Assembly (NCBI GenBank): GCA_004519485.1
Contig: CP038117.1
Location: forward strand, 1,025,501 to 1,089,500
Origin: Nannochloropsis oceanica
Lineage: Eukaryota; Sar; Eustigmatophyceae; Eustigmatales; Monodopsidaceae
DNA length: 64,000 nt
Direction of reading: 5' to 3'
The position numbers were made by a program, and so were the translations under genes. The notes under the pieces were generated by a model that saw only the letters and a list, made by a program, of their open reading frames with translations, did not search any database and was not told where the DNA came from. This document shows, one piece after another, positions 20,424-31,754 of the stretch. Numbering within the stretch: position 1 is the stretch's first letter; every line of letters begins with the position of its first letter.

Positions 20424-23400
20424 CTACCTTTCCCATACCGCCGCCTCAGCCACCACCGGTGTCGCCCCAATCAAACCCACTACACTCATATGATACAGAC
20501 ATGTGTGCAAATACCGTTCACTCAACACCGGAACGTCTCCCCTTTTCGTCACCCTCTTCACTGCATCTCTAAAGCAAGTCGCGTTCAACACCAACAGCTC
20601 CTCCATCTTCTTCCGCGAAGGCAAGGGCGTCTGCCATTGGTGTAAAACAGGAAGAGGGCTCTGAGCACGTTTATCAGACGGCAAGGCTTCCAACTTGCTT
20701 TTGAACAAATTAAACCACTCCTGGTAAGGAGCAACTCCCTCCACAGGATACCCGGCTGACCGAACCCACCCAACAATATCATCAAGCGATGCCCCCTTCA
20801 TCCTATGCGGGTTCACCACATGAAAAAGCCGACATCCCTTCTCCCTCCCTCCACCTCTCCCCCCCTCCAGTGCAATCGCCACTATGGCCCCCGCCACAAA
20901 ATCAACAGACGAACCATCATAATGCGGCGCTTGCCCCTCTCCATCTGTGAAGCTCAGCGGAGCCACCCCGGTATATATCATGCCCACTATCAGTCGAGTA
21001 AAAATATCAGACACATTAATCTGTCCCGACAACGAGGTGTGCGGCAGAATCATACTACACCTGTAAGCAACCACCGGCAATCCCGTTTCCCTATTCAAAT
21101 CCTGCAACAAAACCTCTGCAGCCCATTTCGACGCTCCATATCCCTCCGCATACGCGCTTCCGCCGATCCTCCTCTCCTTTGCCCAGTCCTTCCCAATATG
21201 AACTTCCGTGACATGCGGACCGGGTCCGCCCTCCCCCATGGCCACGGCTACCGTGGATATAAAATGAAGGGGCTTTGGTTTCGAGGGGGGGGTCAGGCAG
21301 AATTGCATGATGTTTGTCGTACCCAATACGTTCGGACCAAAGAGCTCGCGGTATGATAAATTGTGGTTGACCAACGCCCCTGCATGTAACACCAAGTCTA
21401 CTTTTTCCGTCAAAGACACATAGGCTTCTTCGCAATTCAATCCTAGGCGTGGCTGACTCACATCTCCAGCCAAGGCGACGACCCGTTCCTCGTTTGGATC
21501 TAACAGCGAAGCACCCACTGCCTCCCATAATCGGGCTTTAGCCGCGGCATCATTACGGGCACGTACTATGCAATAGATCGTGGTGATGGTGGTGCTCACG
21601 CTGGTGCTGCGACTGCTGTTCCTGTTTCCCTCATTTTCCCCCTGCAGCTTACCCAGTAGCTCCAACAACAAAAACCGTCCCAGGAAGCCGTTGGCGCCCG
21701 TCAGCAATACACCCTTCATCCCTTTTCCTCCCTCCCCCAAGCCCTCCCCTGCCTTCGCGGCCCAATCCATTGCACCCCCCGTACCGGGTGGATGCAGCAC
21801 AGCCGCTGGAATGAACTTCTCCACCATCAGGTCCTTGGCAAAAATTAAAGGGGCTGCTTGCTTAGGACCATGCACTCGTTCATATATCTCCTCTCCCCCT
21901 CCTTCATCCTCCTTCCCCCCATCCTTCATTTCCCCCTTTGCCTCCAAATACTCTACTAAAGACTGCATCGTTGCTGTTGGATTGAGCAACTTGGCAACGG
22001 GCACCTCTACCCCACACGATCGCTTCAAATGCTCCGTCAATCGCACGGCACTCAACGAATCCCCTCCCAACTGCGCAAAAGTTGCATCCAAACCCACCTC
22101 CTCCCCTAATCCCAAGGTCATTTCTAACGCCGCGCAGACCTGTTCAGTGATGGACGCGTCAGGATTGGCCTGAAGGGACGCAAGTCTTTTCTCCTTGCGT
22201 TCTTCCACTGCCGTGTACATAGCCTCGAGCCTTGGACCAAACGCTCCGGGATGATGATGTGGAGGGAGGGAGATTGGGAGGGACGGAGGATTAGTGGCTG
22301 ATAAGACGCAGATTTGCTGGGTGGAAGCTTTGCAGTACCCAGCGATAGTCTAAAAGGAATGAGGAGGGGACTCACCTTGCTTAAGCCTTGCTCGAGCCAG
22401 TTTATTGCTATCTGTCAAGAGGCTGTTTTCCCGTGTAAAGCCATCCAGTTGCACGATGAAATCCCTCGGCACCTCATGAGCAGCCAACCCCGCCGCTTTC
22501 GCCACAGCATCCAACCGTTGCCGCAACAACGGCTTAATCCTTTCCGCGAGTTCCTGCTTTTCTTTGCCGCCCCCACTACTACTCCTCCATCCCTCCCTCG
22601 CCATCTCCACCAATCCCTCCGAGGGTACAACTACACCCAACATGAAGCTCCTCAGACTATTCCCGTACAAGTAAATATTCGAAATATCGGCACTCCCCGA
22701 AAACAGAGCTTCCAATCGACTTACACTCACATACTCCCCTTGCGCCAATTTCAACACATTCTTCCTCCGATCGATCCATACCAGTATCCTCTCCCCTCTC
22801 TGCTCCATGATGTCCCCCGTGGAATAAAAACCTTCTGCATCAATTAACTCACTTGTGGCCTCCGGGTGTTTGTAGTACCCGGGGATGGCTGTGGTGGTTC
22901 GGACGAGGAGCTCCCCCCTAGGAAAGGGATGGTCTTTAAGCGTGTAGCCTAGCTCGGGTACGTCAATGAGTTTCCATTTGAGGACCGTGGCGTCGTTGAT
23001 GTGGTTCTCGATAGTGATGCCGCCGAGCTGTGAAAGGAGGAAAAGAGGAAAGGACGAAGAGATGGTGCTTATCCGTGTGAGCTTGCTCTCGGAACGTTAT
23101 CATGTCCGCAGCCCTCCTCCTTCCCTCTCTCCCAATTTTTCTCGTCTTCACCTCTGTAGACCCGTATCCTTCCACCATGGGCATCTCACACGCCTCTTGG
23201 ATCAAGTTCGACACCGCCGCAGACGAAGGAGCCGTCCCGACTATCGCAAAGAGGAGACGGCCTCCGAATATCTTGTCGCGGATGTACGCACGAGCAGCGC
23301 GTTCAACTCTATCGAGCAGCTGCTGTTGTGAAGAGGAGTACGGGGAGGAGCAAGAAGAGGTGGGGGAGAGGCCGGCGGCTTGTAGTAGTTCGGCTTTCTT

Positions 23401-24769
23401 GAGTTGATAGGTTTCGTATGCCATATTGGCAATGCGGGGCTGTAAAAAGTGAGGGAGGTGAGAAAAGAAGGGGAAAGACGGGAGGTATAAGCAACAGGTA
23501 TGCATGGATCGGCCTAGGTAGGTGCGCGGCTCACATGTTCGCTTAATACTCTAGCTCTCCCTCCCCCCCTCCCTCCCTTGCCGATCACCCATGCACTTAC
23601 CACCATCATTGTCTTGGTCGGCTTGGCCCGAGCGAAGTCTTCGAATAACGTCGACATGTCGGAACGCCTTACAAAGTAAACCACGCCGCCCTTGGTGAAG
23701 CTCTGGTAAATCGTAACTCTTCCAACTGACAGAAAGGGGGGGATAGAAGGAGGAAGGGGATAAGAGGTGCATGCGTCAACGTTGTTCAGCCAAGGCTGGG
23801 GTAGGAGGAAGGGAGGAATGACGAAAAGATCGGAAAGCACGTACCGATATGATTCAACGGTAGAAACCCCAAGCTCACTACCGGGATCTCCCCCGCCCCC
23901 CACGAAAAGCCCGTGTGCCACAAAGCCCGCATCAACGTCTCCGTGTACATAGCCCCTTTCGGCCGTCCGGTGCTCCCCGAGGTATACATCAACCCCAGCA
24001 AAGGATTCGGCTCCTCCCCCCACCCCTCCGCCCCCGGAATCGCCGGCGACACAAAGGTACTGCTGCTGCTATTGCTACTGCTACTGCTCTTCTTGTCGTG
24101 CTCCAGCAACAACTCCTGCATCGTCAGGACCCGCACCACACTCGCTGGCAGCAGAGACCGCAGCTTCGCCACCCACGCCTGTCCTTTCTCCTCACCCCCA
24201 TAATCCATCACCACCACCATCTCGACTGACGGACATGCCCCCTCCTTCCCAAGCACGTTACCTGCCAGGCTCTCGCTCTCCTCCGCAGAGACGAAGACGA
24301 CCCTCGCCCCTGATTCATCCAACATATATTTTAAGTCTTCATAAGGGACATTCAGCGGTAAAGGCACAAGAACTGCTCCAAGGTACAAGCTCAGGATGTC
24401 CACAAGTACCCACCCGGGGCTCGCAAACCCACATACGGCTACAAACTCCTTCTTGCACAGCCACCCCTTGGTGCTCAAGACCGTTGCCATTGTCTGCACT
24501 TTTTCCCATACTTCTTTATAGGTCATAGTATATGTGTAGTCAGAAGTCATTGCTCCGTCCGAACACCATTTTAATGCTACGCGTTCTGCGTACCCTTGGC
24601 ATAGTTGCTGAATGATTTCGATGGTGGTGGGCGCGGCGTCGACGAGGGATTGAACTGATGGACTCGGTTGGTAGGCTTGCAATTCCGGATCATGCGGGAG
24701 AAGGGTAGCAAGACGGGCAAGATTTGGTCCTGGCATGGTCCATTCGATAGTGGAAGCGGAGGATGCCAT
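20424..24769 (-). CDS. Carboxylic acid reductase (adenylation - carrier - reductase)
   Basis: Five exons (24769-23845, 23725-23601, 23439-23152, 23027-22376, 22243-20424) join in frame and give about 1269 residues, close to bacterial CAR enzymes (about 1170). The adenylation domain (1-660) shows YTSGSTGRPKGAM, LPLNHIVGR, VEGYGSTE, YSTGD and the CAR-typical IDRRKNVLKLAQGEYVS. A carrier domain has LGGDSLSA with the phosphopantetheine serine near residue 726. The terminal reductase is a Rossmann domain: GANGFLG near 845-851, ISTVAVAMGEGG, and catalytic YGASK (Tyr about 1032, Lys about 1036). CAR enzymes reduce carboxylic acids to aldehydes with ATP and NADPH and need a phosphopantetheinyl transferase. 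No targeting peptide is evident, so it is probably cytosolic. The substrate cannot be read from sequence; fatty or aromatic acids are the usual ones. Loop insertions rich in Gly/Glu/Ser resemble neighbouring host genes, so it is long established in this genome. Confidence 0.92.
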
Positions 24770-25704
24770 GTTCTACTTGTGTCTGTGTCGGTCTTAAATG
24801 GTGAGAGGATGGGTGAATCTGTCTATTTGCGGAAGGTGAAAGTGCCATATACATGTCACGCTGGCAACGTATTCCATGATAGATGGGACGCTCTTTTAGA
24901 AAACATGAGCACCATTTGCTGTATTGAAGCCCGAGTGCAGGCAAGAGTCTAGTGCTGTAAGTAAGGTGAAGGACAAAGAAGTGCGGCAGATTGCAGGGCG
25001 ATTGCGCCACCCTGAGTGTGATGCTGGTCCACCGTCTCGCGTGTCGCAAATGAGGAGCCATAGGTAAGAAGGCAGAGAGAGTGTGCTGATCTATGAAAAA
25101 GCGGGCTGAGGAAATCGTCCGGGTGGGGAGTGCAGAACCATGGAAAGCGGTGCAGCCTTTATGTACAATGGGAAGTACATCCTGCGCGAAGCCTCCGCTT
25201 CTGAGTCGTCCTTTGGACTGACGCTTCATTGAGACATGGATACCAGAGGGTGGGAATGTCTCCGCATCAAAGCCAAATTTACACATGACCTGTCCAGACC
25301 AAAAAACGACGGAAAATGTACGCTTGTGTTGTGCCGGGGTGCCGACACATGCCCTAAATTCATCAGTCCCATGCCCCATGCCCTACCATTCCCGATGGGG
25401 CAACCCTTTCGCAAAGGGGAAAAGGCGCCAAGCCTCCTTTTAGACAAAAGCACCAAGAAAGCCGCCGCCCTCACCATGCTGTCGCGTCGTAGCCACGACC
25501 ATGTAGCGCAGCATCTCCTGCTCTCTGTCCCTCACAGTGTCTATGCGTCGGGCTACCTCATCGAAGCGGCCCCCTCAAAATCGCTCACGGCTCGCTCATT
25601 CCCGCCTTGAATTCTTTCCGCGTCGGGACCCCTCACGTTCTTCGTCGACTCACTCACAAACACAACAGAGCGCGCACGGAGGCTCCTTGTCTCCGTCCGC
25701 AGGC
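24770..25704. promoter_or_regulatory. Divergent intergenic region, reductase / PRIM2
   Basis: About 935 bases. A Ser/Arg-rich in-frame stretch upstream of the chosen PRIM2 start (from ATG 25543) could be translated, but it ends in CCGTCCGCAG at about 25702, which looks like an acceptor for a 5'UTR intron. Overlapping frames on both strands between 24770 and 25480 are low-quality. No gene seen. Confidence 0.45.
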
Positions 25705-27279
25705 ATGCAAACCACTACCCGTGCCATCCACGGGGAGCCCAGCTACACGCGGGTCAAGCGCGAGCCGACCAAGCTCCTGAGCCTCTACAATACAGCTCCC
25801 GAGGCTGAAATCACCCTGGAGGAATTTGAGCTATACGCGCTGGACCGCCTCCAAGTGCTGCGGACGATTGAAAGCTTGCGGCTGCGTGGCATTAAGGGCG
25901 ACGAGTTTAAGATGAAGCTCGAAGAGGTTATGGCGACGTGCTTGCCCATGAGTCAGGGCACGGTGGAGGAAGTCCTGAAAGACCAAGTCTCGCATTTCAT
26001 TCTGCGCATCGCCCACTGCAAGACGGAGGACCTGCGTCGATGGTTCCTAAAGCACGAGAGCGAACTGTTTCGCTTTCGGTTGGAGAGGTTGGATAGTGGG
26101 GAACGGGCGAAATTTATGGAGCAGAGTGGGTTGGCGTACGACATGGTCTCAAAGGAGGACGTGTTGCGTCTCAAGGCCCAATTGCAGGCCGTCCCTATCT
26201 TTAGCCAGCAGCCGGGGTATGGCCAGGGGGGCCATACTGTAGAAGTGACGAGGACGCAGTTCTTTCGGATCCCGTTCACACAGGCATTGGATTTGGTTGC
26301 GCACCGACAGGTTTTCTTGGAGGCGGGGTTTGCGTATGTACCTGTTGAGAGGTTGGTCAGCATTATTGTGGCCAGGTTTCGTAGTTCCTTGTCGCGGGGC
26401 CTCTTGGATGCATTTGGGTCGATGCCTTACGTGTTGGCGGACGGGAGGATTGCGCCGTTGGTGAATAACATGGCGAAGCAGTACACGGGGAAGGACTTCT
26501 CGGAGACCAAGAGTGGCGATACGGTGAATGTGAATGACTTGGACATGCTCGCCGACAGGTCCATGCCGTTGTGCATGCGTGTGCTGCACAAGAATCTCCG
26601 GTCGGAGCATAAACTAAAGCATTGGGGGCGGTTGCAGTATGGCTTGTTCTTGAAGGGGGTGGGGATAGGCATGGAAGATGCGATCCAATTCTGGGAGCGG
26701 GAGTTCACGAAGATTATGACGACGGATGTATTCAACAAGCAGTACGCGTATTCGATTAGGCATTATTTTGGAAAGGAGGGAAGAAGGAAGGATTATACGC
26801 CGTTCAATTGCTCTAAGATAATCTTGGGTGCGGGCCCGGGGGTGGGGGAGTATCATGGATGCCCTTACAGACATTACGATGAGGCGAACTTGAACCGACT
26901 ATTGGAGAGGAGTGGGGTGGGGGTTACAGAGAGGGAGGAGATGTTGAAGCTCTCCAAGGGGCAGCATTATCAGTTGGCGTGCGCGAAGCACTTTGAAGTA
27001 AGTCATAAGGGGGCGGAGAGTGTGATCAGTCTTGATGGGGTCGGCAACCACCCAAATGCATTTTTTGCGGCCAGCATGGCTTACTATAAGGAGAAAAATG
27101 GGGGGGAAACGGGAGGGAAAAGGGGAGGGAAAGAGTCGTCGCAGTCACCGGCGGGGTCGCAAGCATCGGGATTCACGGCGGGAGGGGAGGGAGGGGAAGG
27201 GGACGATAGAGGGACGCCGACGTCGCCAATGGCGGCGGCGATGGAGGTGGAGGCGGGGAGTGGGCACCCGCCGGAGTGA
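25705..27279 (+). CDS. PRIM2: DNA primase large subunit
   Basis: This is an intronless protein of 524 residues (human 509). From the chosen ATG the opening YTRVKREPTKLLSLYNTAPE aligns with the family N-terminus. A start at 25543 would add 54 Ser/Arg residues with no counterpart. The C-terminal iron-sulfur domain is complete: cysteines at about 290 (LPLCMRVLHKNL), 369 (FNCSKII), 386 (YHGCPYRHYD) and 426 (LACAKHFE). The spacing of 79, 17 and 40 is nearly that of the human protein (80, 17, 40). The [4Fe-4S] cluster is needed for primer initiation with the catalytic small subunit, within the pol alpha-primase complex in the nucleus. The conserved VGNHPNAFFAASM follows. The last 60 residues are a Gly/Glu/Lys-rich tail peculiar to this genome. 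Confidence 0.95.
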   Translation: MQTTTRAIHGEPSYTRVKREPTKLLSLYNTAPEAEITLEEFELYALDRLQVLRTIESLRLRGIKGDEFKMKLEEVMATCLPMSQGTVEEVLKDQVSHFILRIAHCKTEDLRRWFLKHESELFRFRLERLDSGERAKFMEQSGLAYDMVSKEDVLRLKAQLQAVPIFSQQPGYGQGGHTVEVTRTQFFRIPFTQALDLVAHRQVFLEAGFAYVPVERLVSIIVARFRSSLSRGLLDAFGSMPYVLADGRIAPLVNNMAKQYTGKDFSETKSGDTVNVNDLDMLADRSMPLCMRVLHKNLRSEHKLKHWGRLQYGLFLKGVGIGMEDAIQFWEREFTKIMTTDVFNKQYAYSIRHYFGKEGRRKDYTPFNCSKIILGAGPGVGEYHGCPYRHYDEANLNRLLERSGVGVTEREEMLKLSKGQHYQLACAKHFEVSHKGAESVISLDGVGNHPNAFFAASMAYYKEKNGGETGGKRGGKESSQSPAGSQASGFTAGGEGGEGDDRGTPTSPMAAAMEVEAGSGHPPE

Positions 27280-27638
27280 GGGGGGAAGGGAGGGAGGGAG
27301 GGGTGTTTGCATAGGAAGGAGGTTTAGGATTTATGCGAGTGCTGTGTGCTTTCGAGCTGCGAGGTGAGGGAGAGGAATGAGCTGATGGGGAAAAGCTCCA
27401 AATAACAAAAGAGTAATTGAGCAGGAGACGGAAAGGATTAAAGATGATTAAGAAAAATGAGACGAACAGCTTTTATAAGATCATCAACAACAAGAATAAC
27501 AAATAATATAATTTGTATCTTTCTCCATTGTCTACTCCTATTCCTTCTTTTTGCACCTTCTCAACAGTCTCAAGTATCTCAACCATAATTTATCTCTATT
27601 CCATTGCCACACATTTGTCTCACCAAACCCCACCTCCT
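27280..27638. other. Intergenic, convergent 3' ends
   Basis: Short AT-rich spacer between PRIM2 (+) and PIG-O (-). A 95-codon Ser/Pro-rich frame here runs antisense into PIG-O and is not credible. Confidence 0.6.
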
Positions 27639-30600
27639 TCACTTCCCCCTCCTCTTTCTTTCTCCCTCCCTACACCACGCACACCAGAGCAGACCCACAC
27701 ATGCCCCCGACATGACGACGTGCAAACACGCGTCAAAAATGAGCTTGGGTGCGAATATCGCCCACACCATCAAGTGCCGCCGGTGAAGCAATACACATAA
27801 AGTGGTCATCAGCGTCTTAAACGCACTCAAATGCAAAAGCGTGGCAAAGGAGGATGGAAGGGAAGGCGGATACGTCGACAAAGCTGCCGTCGAAGGTGAA
27901 GACGAAACGGTAGCTAAAATCTCATGCCCCACCATCAGAACCACCATAAGCTCCGTACCGAATGTGTTCAAGAACAACAACACCCCCCCCACGCGGAACG
28001 AGAACTCGTCAAAGCCCACAAATGCCGCCGAGTACTGCAAGCGATTAAACTGGCTGTGGTGCCCCGTCGCAAAGAAATAAGCCCTCCCCAGGAGACTCAC
28101 TGACACCAAGTACGGCAAAGAGGGATGGAGGGAGGGGCGGGTGCAGAAGCGGCGAAGGGTATAGATGGTGCCAGCAAGGCAGAAGAGGCTCCAGGGGGCA
28201 AGAGGGCCAAGGACGAGGAGGAGGGGGGGAGACAAGGAGAGAGCAGCGACATCCAAACAAAAATTTCTGATGTTGGTGAGGCTGCGATCCCTCGTGTTTC
28301 CGTCACTGCTGCTACCGAGGAAGAGGAAAGCGAAAATGGAGGAGAGGTAGAGGTAGCGGGGTACGTGGAGATTGAGGATGTCGGAGGCCCATAAAGGAAA
28401 GTCTTGAGCGTCGACTTGGGAGAGCCAATGAAGGAAGAGGAGGAGGTAGGAGAAGGAAAGAAAGATGGTGCGTTTGGAGGGAAGGGGGGAAGGTGGAAGG
28501 GAGAAGGAGGAGAGGTGGTGGTAAGCAATAAGGAGGGCGAGGAGTGGGAAGAGGGTGAGGAGGAGGTTGAAGTGGGCGACAACGTCCTGGCCGTGCCCTT
28601 TGGCTGCGAAAGCGAGCCGTGTAAGGAGGGCGGGAAGAAGCCAGGTAGGGTAGATGATGCCCTCACTGCTCCTGCTGCTGCTGCTGCTGCTGCTACTGCT
28701 CGTGGTAGTACTGACCCACAGCAACAACGCCGCACTCCCTCCCAGAAACAAGTACGTTTTCTCCTCCCCCTCGATATACGAATTCGAAAACAAGGAGGCT
28801 CCATGCAACAAGACCAACAACAAGCTGCCTTTTTCCATCCATTCTTCCGTCCCTCCTACTCCCACCCAGCCCTCCCTCCCTCCCTCCCTGAGTTTTGAGA
28901 GAATTACCCCGATAAGGGTGAGAGAGAGGACGAGACAGGGAATGACGGTAGCGGCATGGTCATTACCCTGCTGGAGGAAATGGGCAGGGAACACCCAGCT
29001 GACTACAAGAGCCGCCGCGAGCCCCCCGAGGAAAAGGGGGAGTAGGAGGCTGGTAGAAGGTAGGCTAAGGTGATGATGCTGCTGCTGCTGCTGTTGCTGT
29101 TGTTGTTGCTGGTCATCACCGCCATTGTCGTGTGCAGCGGGCGCTGTATTCTCACAGCTAGCTCTCTGTGCTTGCCCTTCCCGCTCACTGCCTTTCCCCA
29201 CCGAGACCGAAGTCGAGGAAAAGAGCGGAGACGAGGCGCTTCCTTCCCCCTTTCCATTCATCATCACTACCCCCAGCAGCAACGATAGCGCCAACAATAA
29301 GACCCCCCACAGCATCAAGCCTACGTCGTACTGGGTCCAGATCCTCCTCCCCAACCCCAAAGCTTCCCTCAAAAACCATCTATACTCCCTACATACCCCC
29401 TCCATCACTTCCTCCCCACCTCCCTCCCTCGCGACTTCCTCATGGGCAGACACTGCGTCCCTGTACAATCGCGCAAGGACCTCCATCTCTGCGGAGGGCA
29501 AGCTCGCCACCTCTCCATACTTCATCAGGTAGCGGTACAACTGATAAGCATTCGCCTGGAACGCATGCAACAACCCCTGCCACTCTCCCGCCCTCCCTCC
29601 CCCCTCCTCCTTTCCGGAGAAGAAGAGTTCTGGTATTATTCCGCCTAAATTCGGGTAAGGTATCGCCACACCCAAAAGGAGAGAGAGGGTGGGAACGAGG
29701 TCCACCTGCGCGACCCGTCGAGGGACAGCCGCTCCTTCGAGGTGAGCCGATCTTAACCCTCCTCTTACCCCCCTCCCCGCGCCCTCGTCCTCCCATATGT
29801 ACACTCCTTCTTTTTTTTCTCCTCCTGCTTCTGCTTTTGCCGTGCTTATAAGACCTCTTCCGGGGCTGTAGAGAAAGAGCGCTGCTTCAGTCTCGTCCTT
29901 GGAAGCCCCCCCGTGGTTGCCATCGTCGGTCATCCCGTGATCGCCCATCACAATCAGCAATGTCTCTCCCTCTCCTCCCTCTCCTCCTTCACCATCACTC
30001 GCTCCACCCCTAGCGTCCTCATCTACTTTCCCTCCTGCTATCCTCTCTGTGCCTGCCTCGCTTCCTCCCTCCTCTCCTCCAATAGCCTTCACTATCGTCC
30101 GCAATGCCATGTCAAGCTGAGTGAGCTTACCAGCCATCGCCGGGTGGGACGGGCCGTACGTGTGCCCTACATGATCAGCGCCGAGAAAGTGTGCGATAAG
30201 AACATCCCACCCTTCCTCCTTCCCCTCCTCGTTTCCCTGGCTGGTGGTGTTGCTTGCTGGGAAGGATCGGTGTAGCTCGGGGAGGAGATGGTCAATGACC
30301 TGTTTTTGCGGACAAGAGTGGATGAGTATCGGCAATTCGTCAAAAGTCTTATTATTAGCATACATACACAAGCTGTCAGATATGCACGACCCGCACCTTC
30401 CCTTCCCTTTCTCCCTCTTTCCCTCCCTCCCTGCCAACTCATCCCACCCACACCACTTACTTACCCCGTTATCCACCGTATCCAGATCCCGGGTGTTGAA
30501 ACTCGGGAAAGGAAAGGACCGATCAAAAGCCCCAGGAAAAAGCAGATCCCAAGTATCATCCCCCATAAAAGTTAATCTCTTCCCGGCCTGCTTGAGTTGA

Positions 30601-31169
30601 TAAATCAGATTATCCTCCACGATCGCAGGTGAATGGAAATTCTGTCGGAAATCTAAGAAGGTTGGCAAGGCCCCCGTGGTGAGGCCTTTGAGCCTCTGCA
30701 CTGTTGTAGTTGGAGGATCGGCTTCAAAACGATAGAGGAGGGCGCGGGAGGGGTCTGCAGAGAGGAGTTCGCGGACAACCGGGAGCTTATTTAGGTGGTA
30801 CGAAGCGTCGGGCGTGCCTTCTTGGTGAAGGCGCTCGGCAAATGCTTCTTCGTCGTAGGGGTTGATGAAGTCGAAACGCAGGGCATCAATCACTACGATG
30901 ATAGCTTTGGAGAAGCGGGGGGTGGTGGCGGAGGACCAACAGGTTGCGTGGGTGGAGGGGAAGGAGGAGGAAGGGATGACGACGGGCCATAGGGCTTTGT
31001 CTTCGCAATGGCTATAGTGCGGGACTTCTTGCCGGGTAAGGAAAAAACCGAGCATAAAGACGGCGAGAGCGAAGGCTTGGAGGAGGCCCAGGATGGTCAA
31101 GGCGCAGAGGGTGGTGGTGGTAGAGGATGACGGGAAGGACGGGGACGAGGAGGGCGAGGAAGGAGGCAT
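27639..31169 (-). CDS. PIGO: GPI ethanolamine phosphate transferase 3 (PIG-O)
   Basis: Start at ATG 31169; one intron, 30464-30300 (165 bp, AAC GGG|GTAAGT to AAACAG|GTC), gives about 1121 residues (human 1089). A short Ser/Pro stretch precedes membrane segment 1 (TILGLLQAFALAVFMLGFFL). The lumenal alkaline-phosphatase-type domain shows KAIIVVIDALRFDF, LDTVDNGVIDHLLPEL (across the splice), DVLIAHFLGADHVGHTYGP and LLIVMGDHGMTDDGNHGG, the metal-binding motifs of the PIG-N/O/G family. More than ten hydrophobic helices fill the C-terminal half. PIG-O with PIG-F adds ethanolamine phosphate to the third mannose of the GPI precursor, the bridge to protein. The intron is a multiple of three without stops. 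Poly-Gln/His and poly-Ser runs occur between helices. Confidence 0.93.
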   Translation of the reverse strand: MPPSSPSSSPSFPSSSTTTTLCALTILGLLQAFALAVFMLGFFLTRQEVPHYSHCEDKALWPVVIPSSSFPSTHATCWSSATTPRFSKAIIVVIDALRFDFINPYDEEAFAERLHQEGTPDASYHLNKLPVVRELLSADPSRALLYRFEADPPTTTVQRLKGLTTGALPTFLDFRQNFHSPAIVEDNLIYQLKQAGKRLTFMGDDTWDLLFPGAFDRSFPFPSFNTRDLDTVDNGVSKWCGWDELAGREGKREKGKGRCGSCISDSLCMYANNKTFDELPILIHSCPQKQVIDHLLPELHRSFPASNTTSQGNEEGKEEGWDVLIAHFLGADHVGHTYGPSHPAMAGKLTQLDMALRTIVKAIGGEEGGSEAGTERIAGGKVDEDARGGASDGEGGEGGEGETLLIVMGDHGMTDDGNHGGASKDETEAALFLYSPGRGLISTAKAEAGGEKKEGVYIWEDEGAGRGVRGGLRSAHLEGAAVPRRVAQVDLVPTLSLLLGVAIPYPNLGGIIPELFFSGKEEGGGRAGEWQGLLHAFQANAYQLYRYLMKYGEVASLPSAEMEVLARLYRDAVSAHEEVAREGGGEEVMEGVCREYRWFLREALGLGRRIWTQYDVGLMLWGVLLLALSLLLGVVMMNGKGEGSASSPLFSSTSVSVGKGSEREGQAQRASCENTAPAAHDNGGDDQQQQQQQQQQQHHHLSLPSTSLLLPLFLGGLAAALVVSWVFPAHFLQQGNDHAATVIPCLVLSLTLIGVILSKLREGGREGWVGVGGTEEWMEKGSLLLVLLHGASLFSNSYIEGEEKTYLFLGGSAALLLWVSTTTSSSSSSSSSRSSEGIIYPTWLLPALLTRLAFAAKGHGQDVVAHFNLLLTLFPLLALLIAYHHLSSFSLPPSPLPSKRTIFLSFSYLLLFLHWLSQVDAQDFPLWASDILNLHVPRYLYLSSIFAFLFLGSSSDGNTRDRSLTNIRNFCLDVAALSLSPPLLLVLGPLAPWSLFCLAGTIYTLRRFCTRPSLHPSLPYLVSVSLLGRAYFFATGHHSQFNRLQYSAAFVGFDEFSFRVGGVLLFLNTFGTELMVVLMVGHEILATVSSSPSTAALSTYPPSLPSSFATLLHLSAFKTLMTTLCVLLHRRHLMVWAIFAPKLIFDACLHVVMSGACVGLLWCAWCREGERKRRGK

Positions 31170-31754
31170 GGTGGTGATGGGCCTCCGCCGGACGAAGAAT
31201 TGAGCGATGACGGAGGTGGGCGCAGCAGCGGCAGCCAAGTTGGAGCGTCTCAAGGCATCGCTGGACAACGTTGTCTATGATGTTGCGCATAATTGGGAGG
31301 AAGGGATTACGAGAGATTCGTCGGTGGATGGGAATTGGGAATCAGATCAAGATTTTTTTCTAGGAAGAATGGTATGGTAGGGCATCCAGGGGCATCGGAT
31401 GATGCCATGGGAGTACCCTGGCCCCCTTTTGCCCTGTTGCATTGGGCATCACCGCTCTCTCAGCACACTTTGCCCTTCATAAGAACTGGCACTTGACCAA
31501 AAAAGGCACCTTGCCTGCCCATTTTACATTTTTTCCACCACCAGACAGGATCCATGGCGCCTACTATTTGTAACCCCATCCTACCCACTTCAGCACGTAC
31601 TCCACGGGGCGACGAACTTTTACGCGCACGTTGTCATCATTTGTGTGCCTTGGTCTGCGGAGTTGGAGTCGTGATCTTGAATAAGACGATTAAACTTCTT
31701 CAACAGATTTTCACGGCTCTGTCCCTCCCTTTTTTCCCCTCCAAAAACACAGAA
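31170..31754. other. Intergenic upstream of PIG-O
   Basis: Promoter side of PIG-O. I see no gene; a possible acceptor (AAAAACACAG) lies two bases before the ATG at 31755. Confidence 0.45.

Noticed and set aside
25543-25704. N-terminal extension of PRIM2
   Set aside because: Ser/Arg-rich, no family counterpart, and it ends in an acceptor-like CCGCAG just before the ATG that matches the family start.
28404-28898. 164-codon plus-strand frame antisense to PIG-O
   Set aside because: Open only because the opposite strand codes hydrophobic helices and Ser/Gln repeats; Glu/Gly-only composition.
28654-29851. Overlapping plus-strand frames rich in Leu or Ser/Pro opposite PIG-O
   Set aside because: Shadows of the CTG/CAG and CTCC repeats on the coding strand; no domain.
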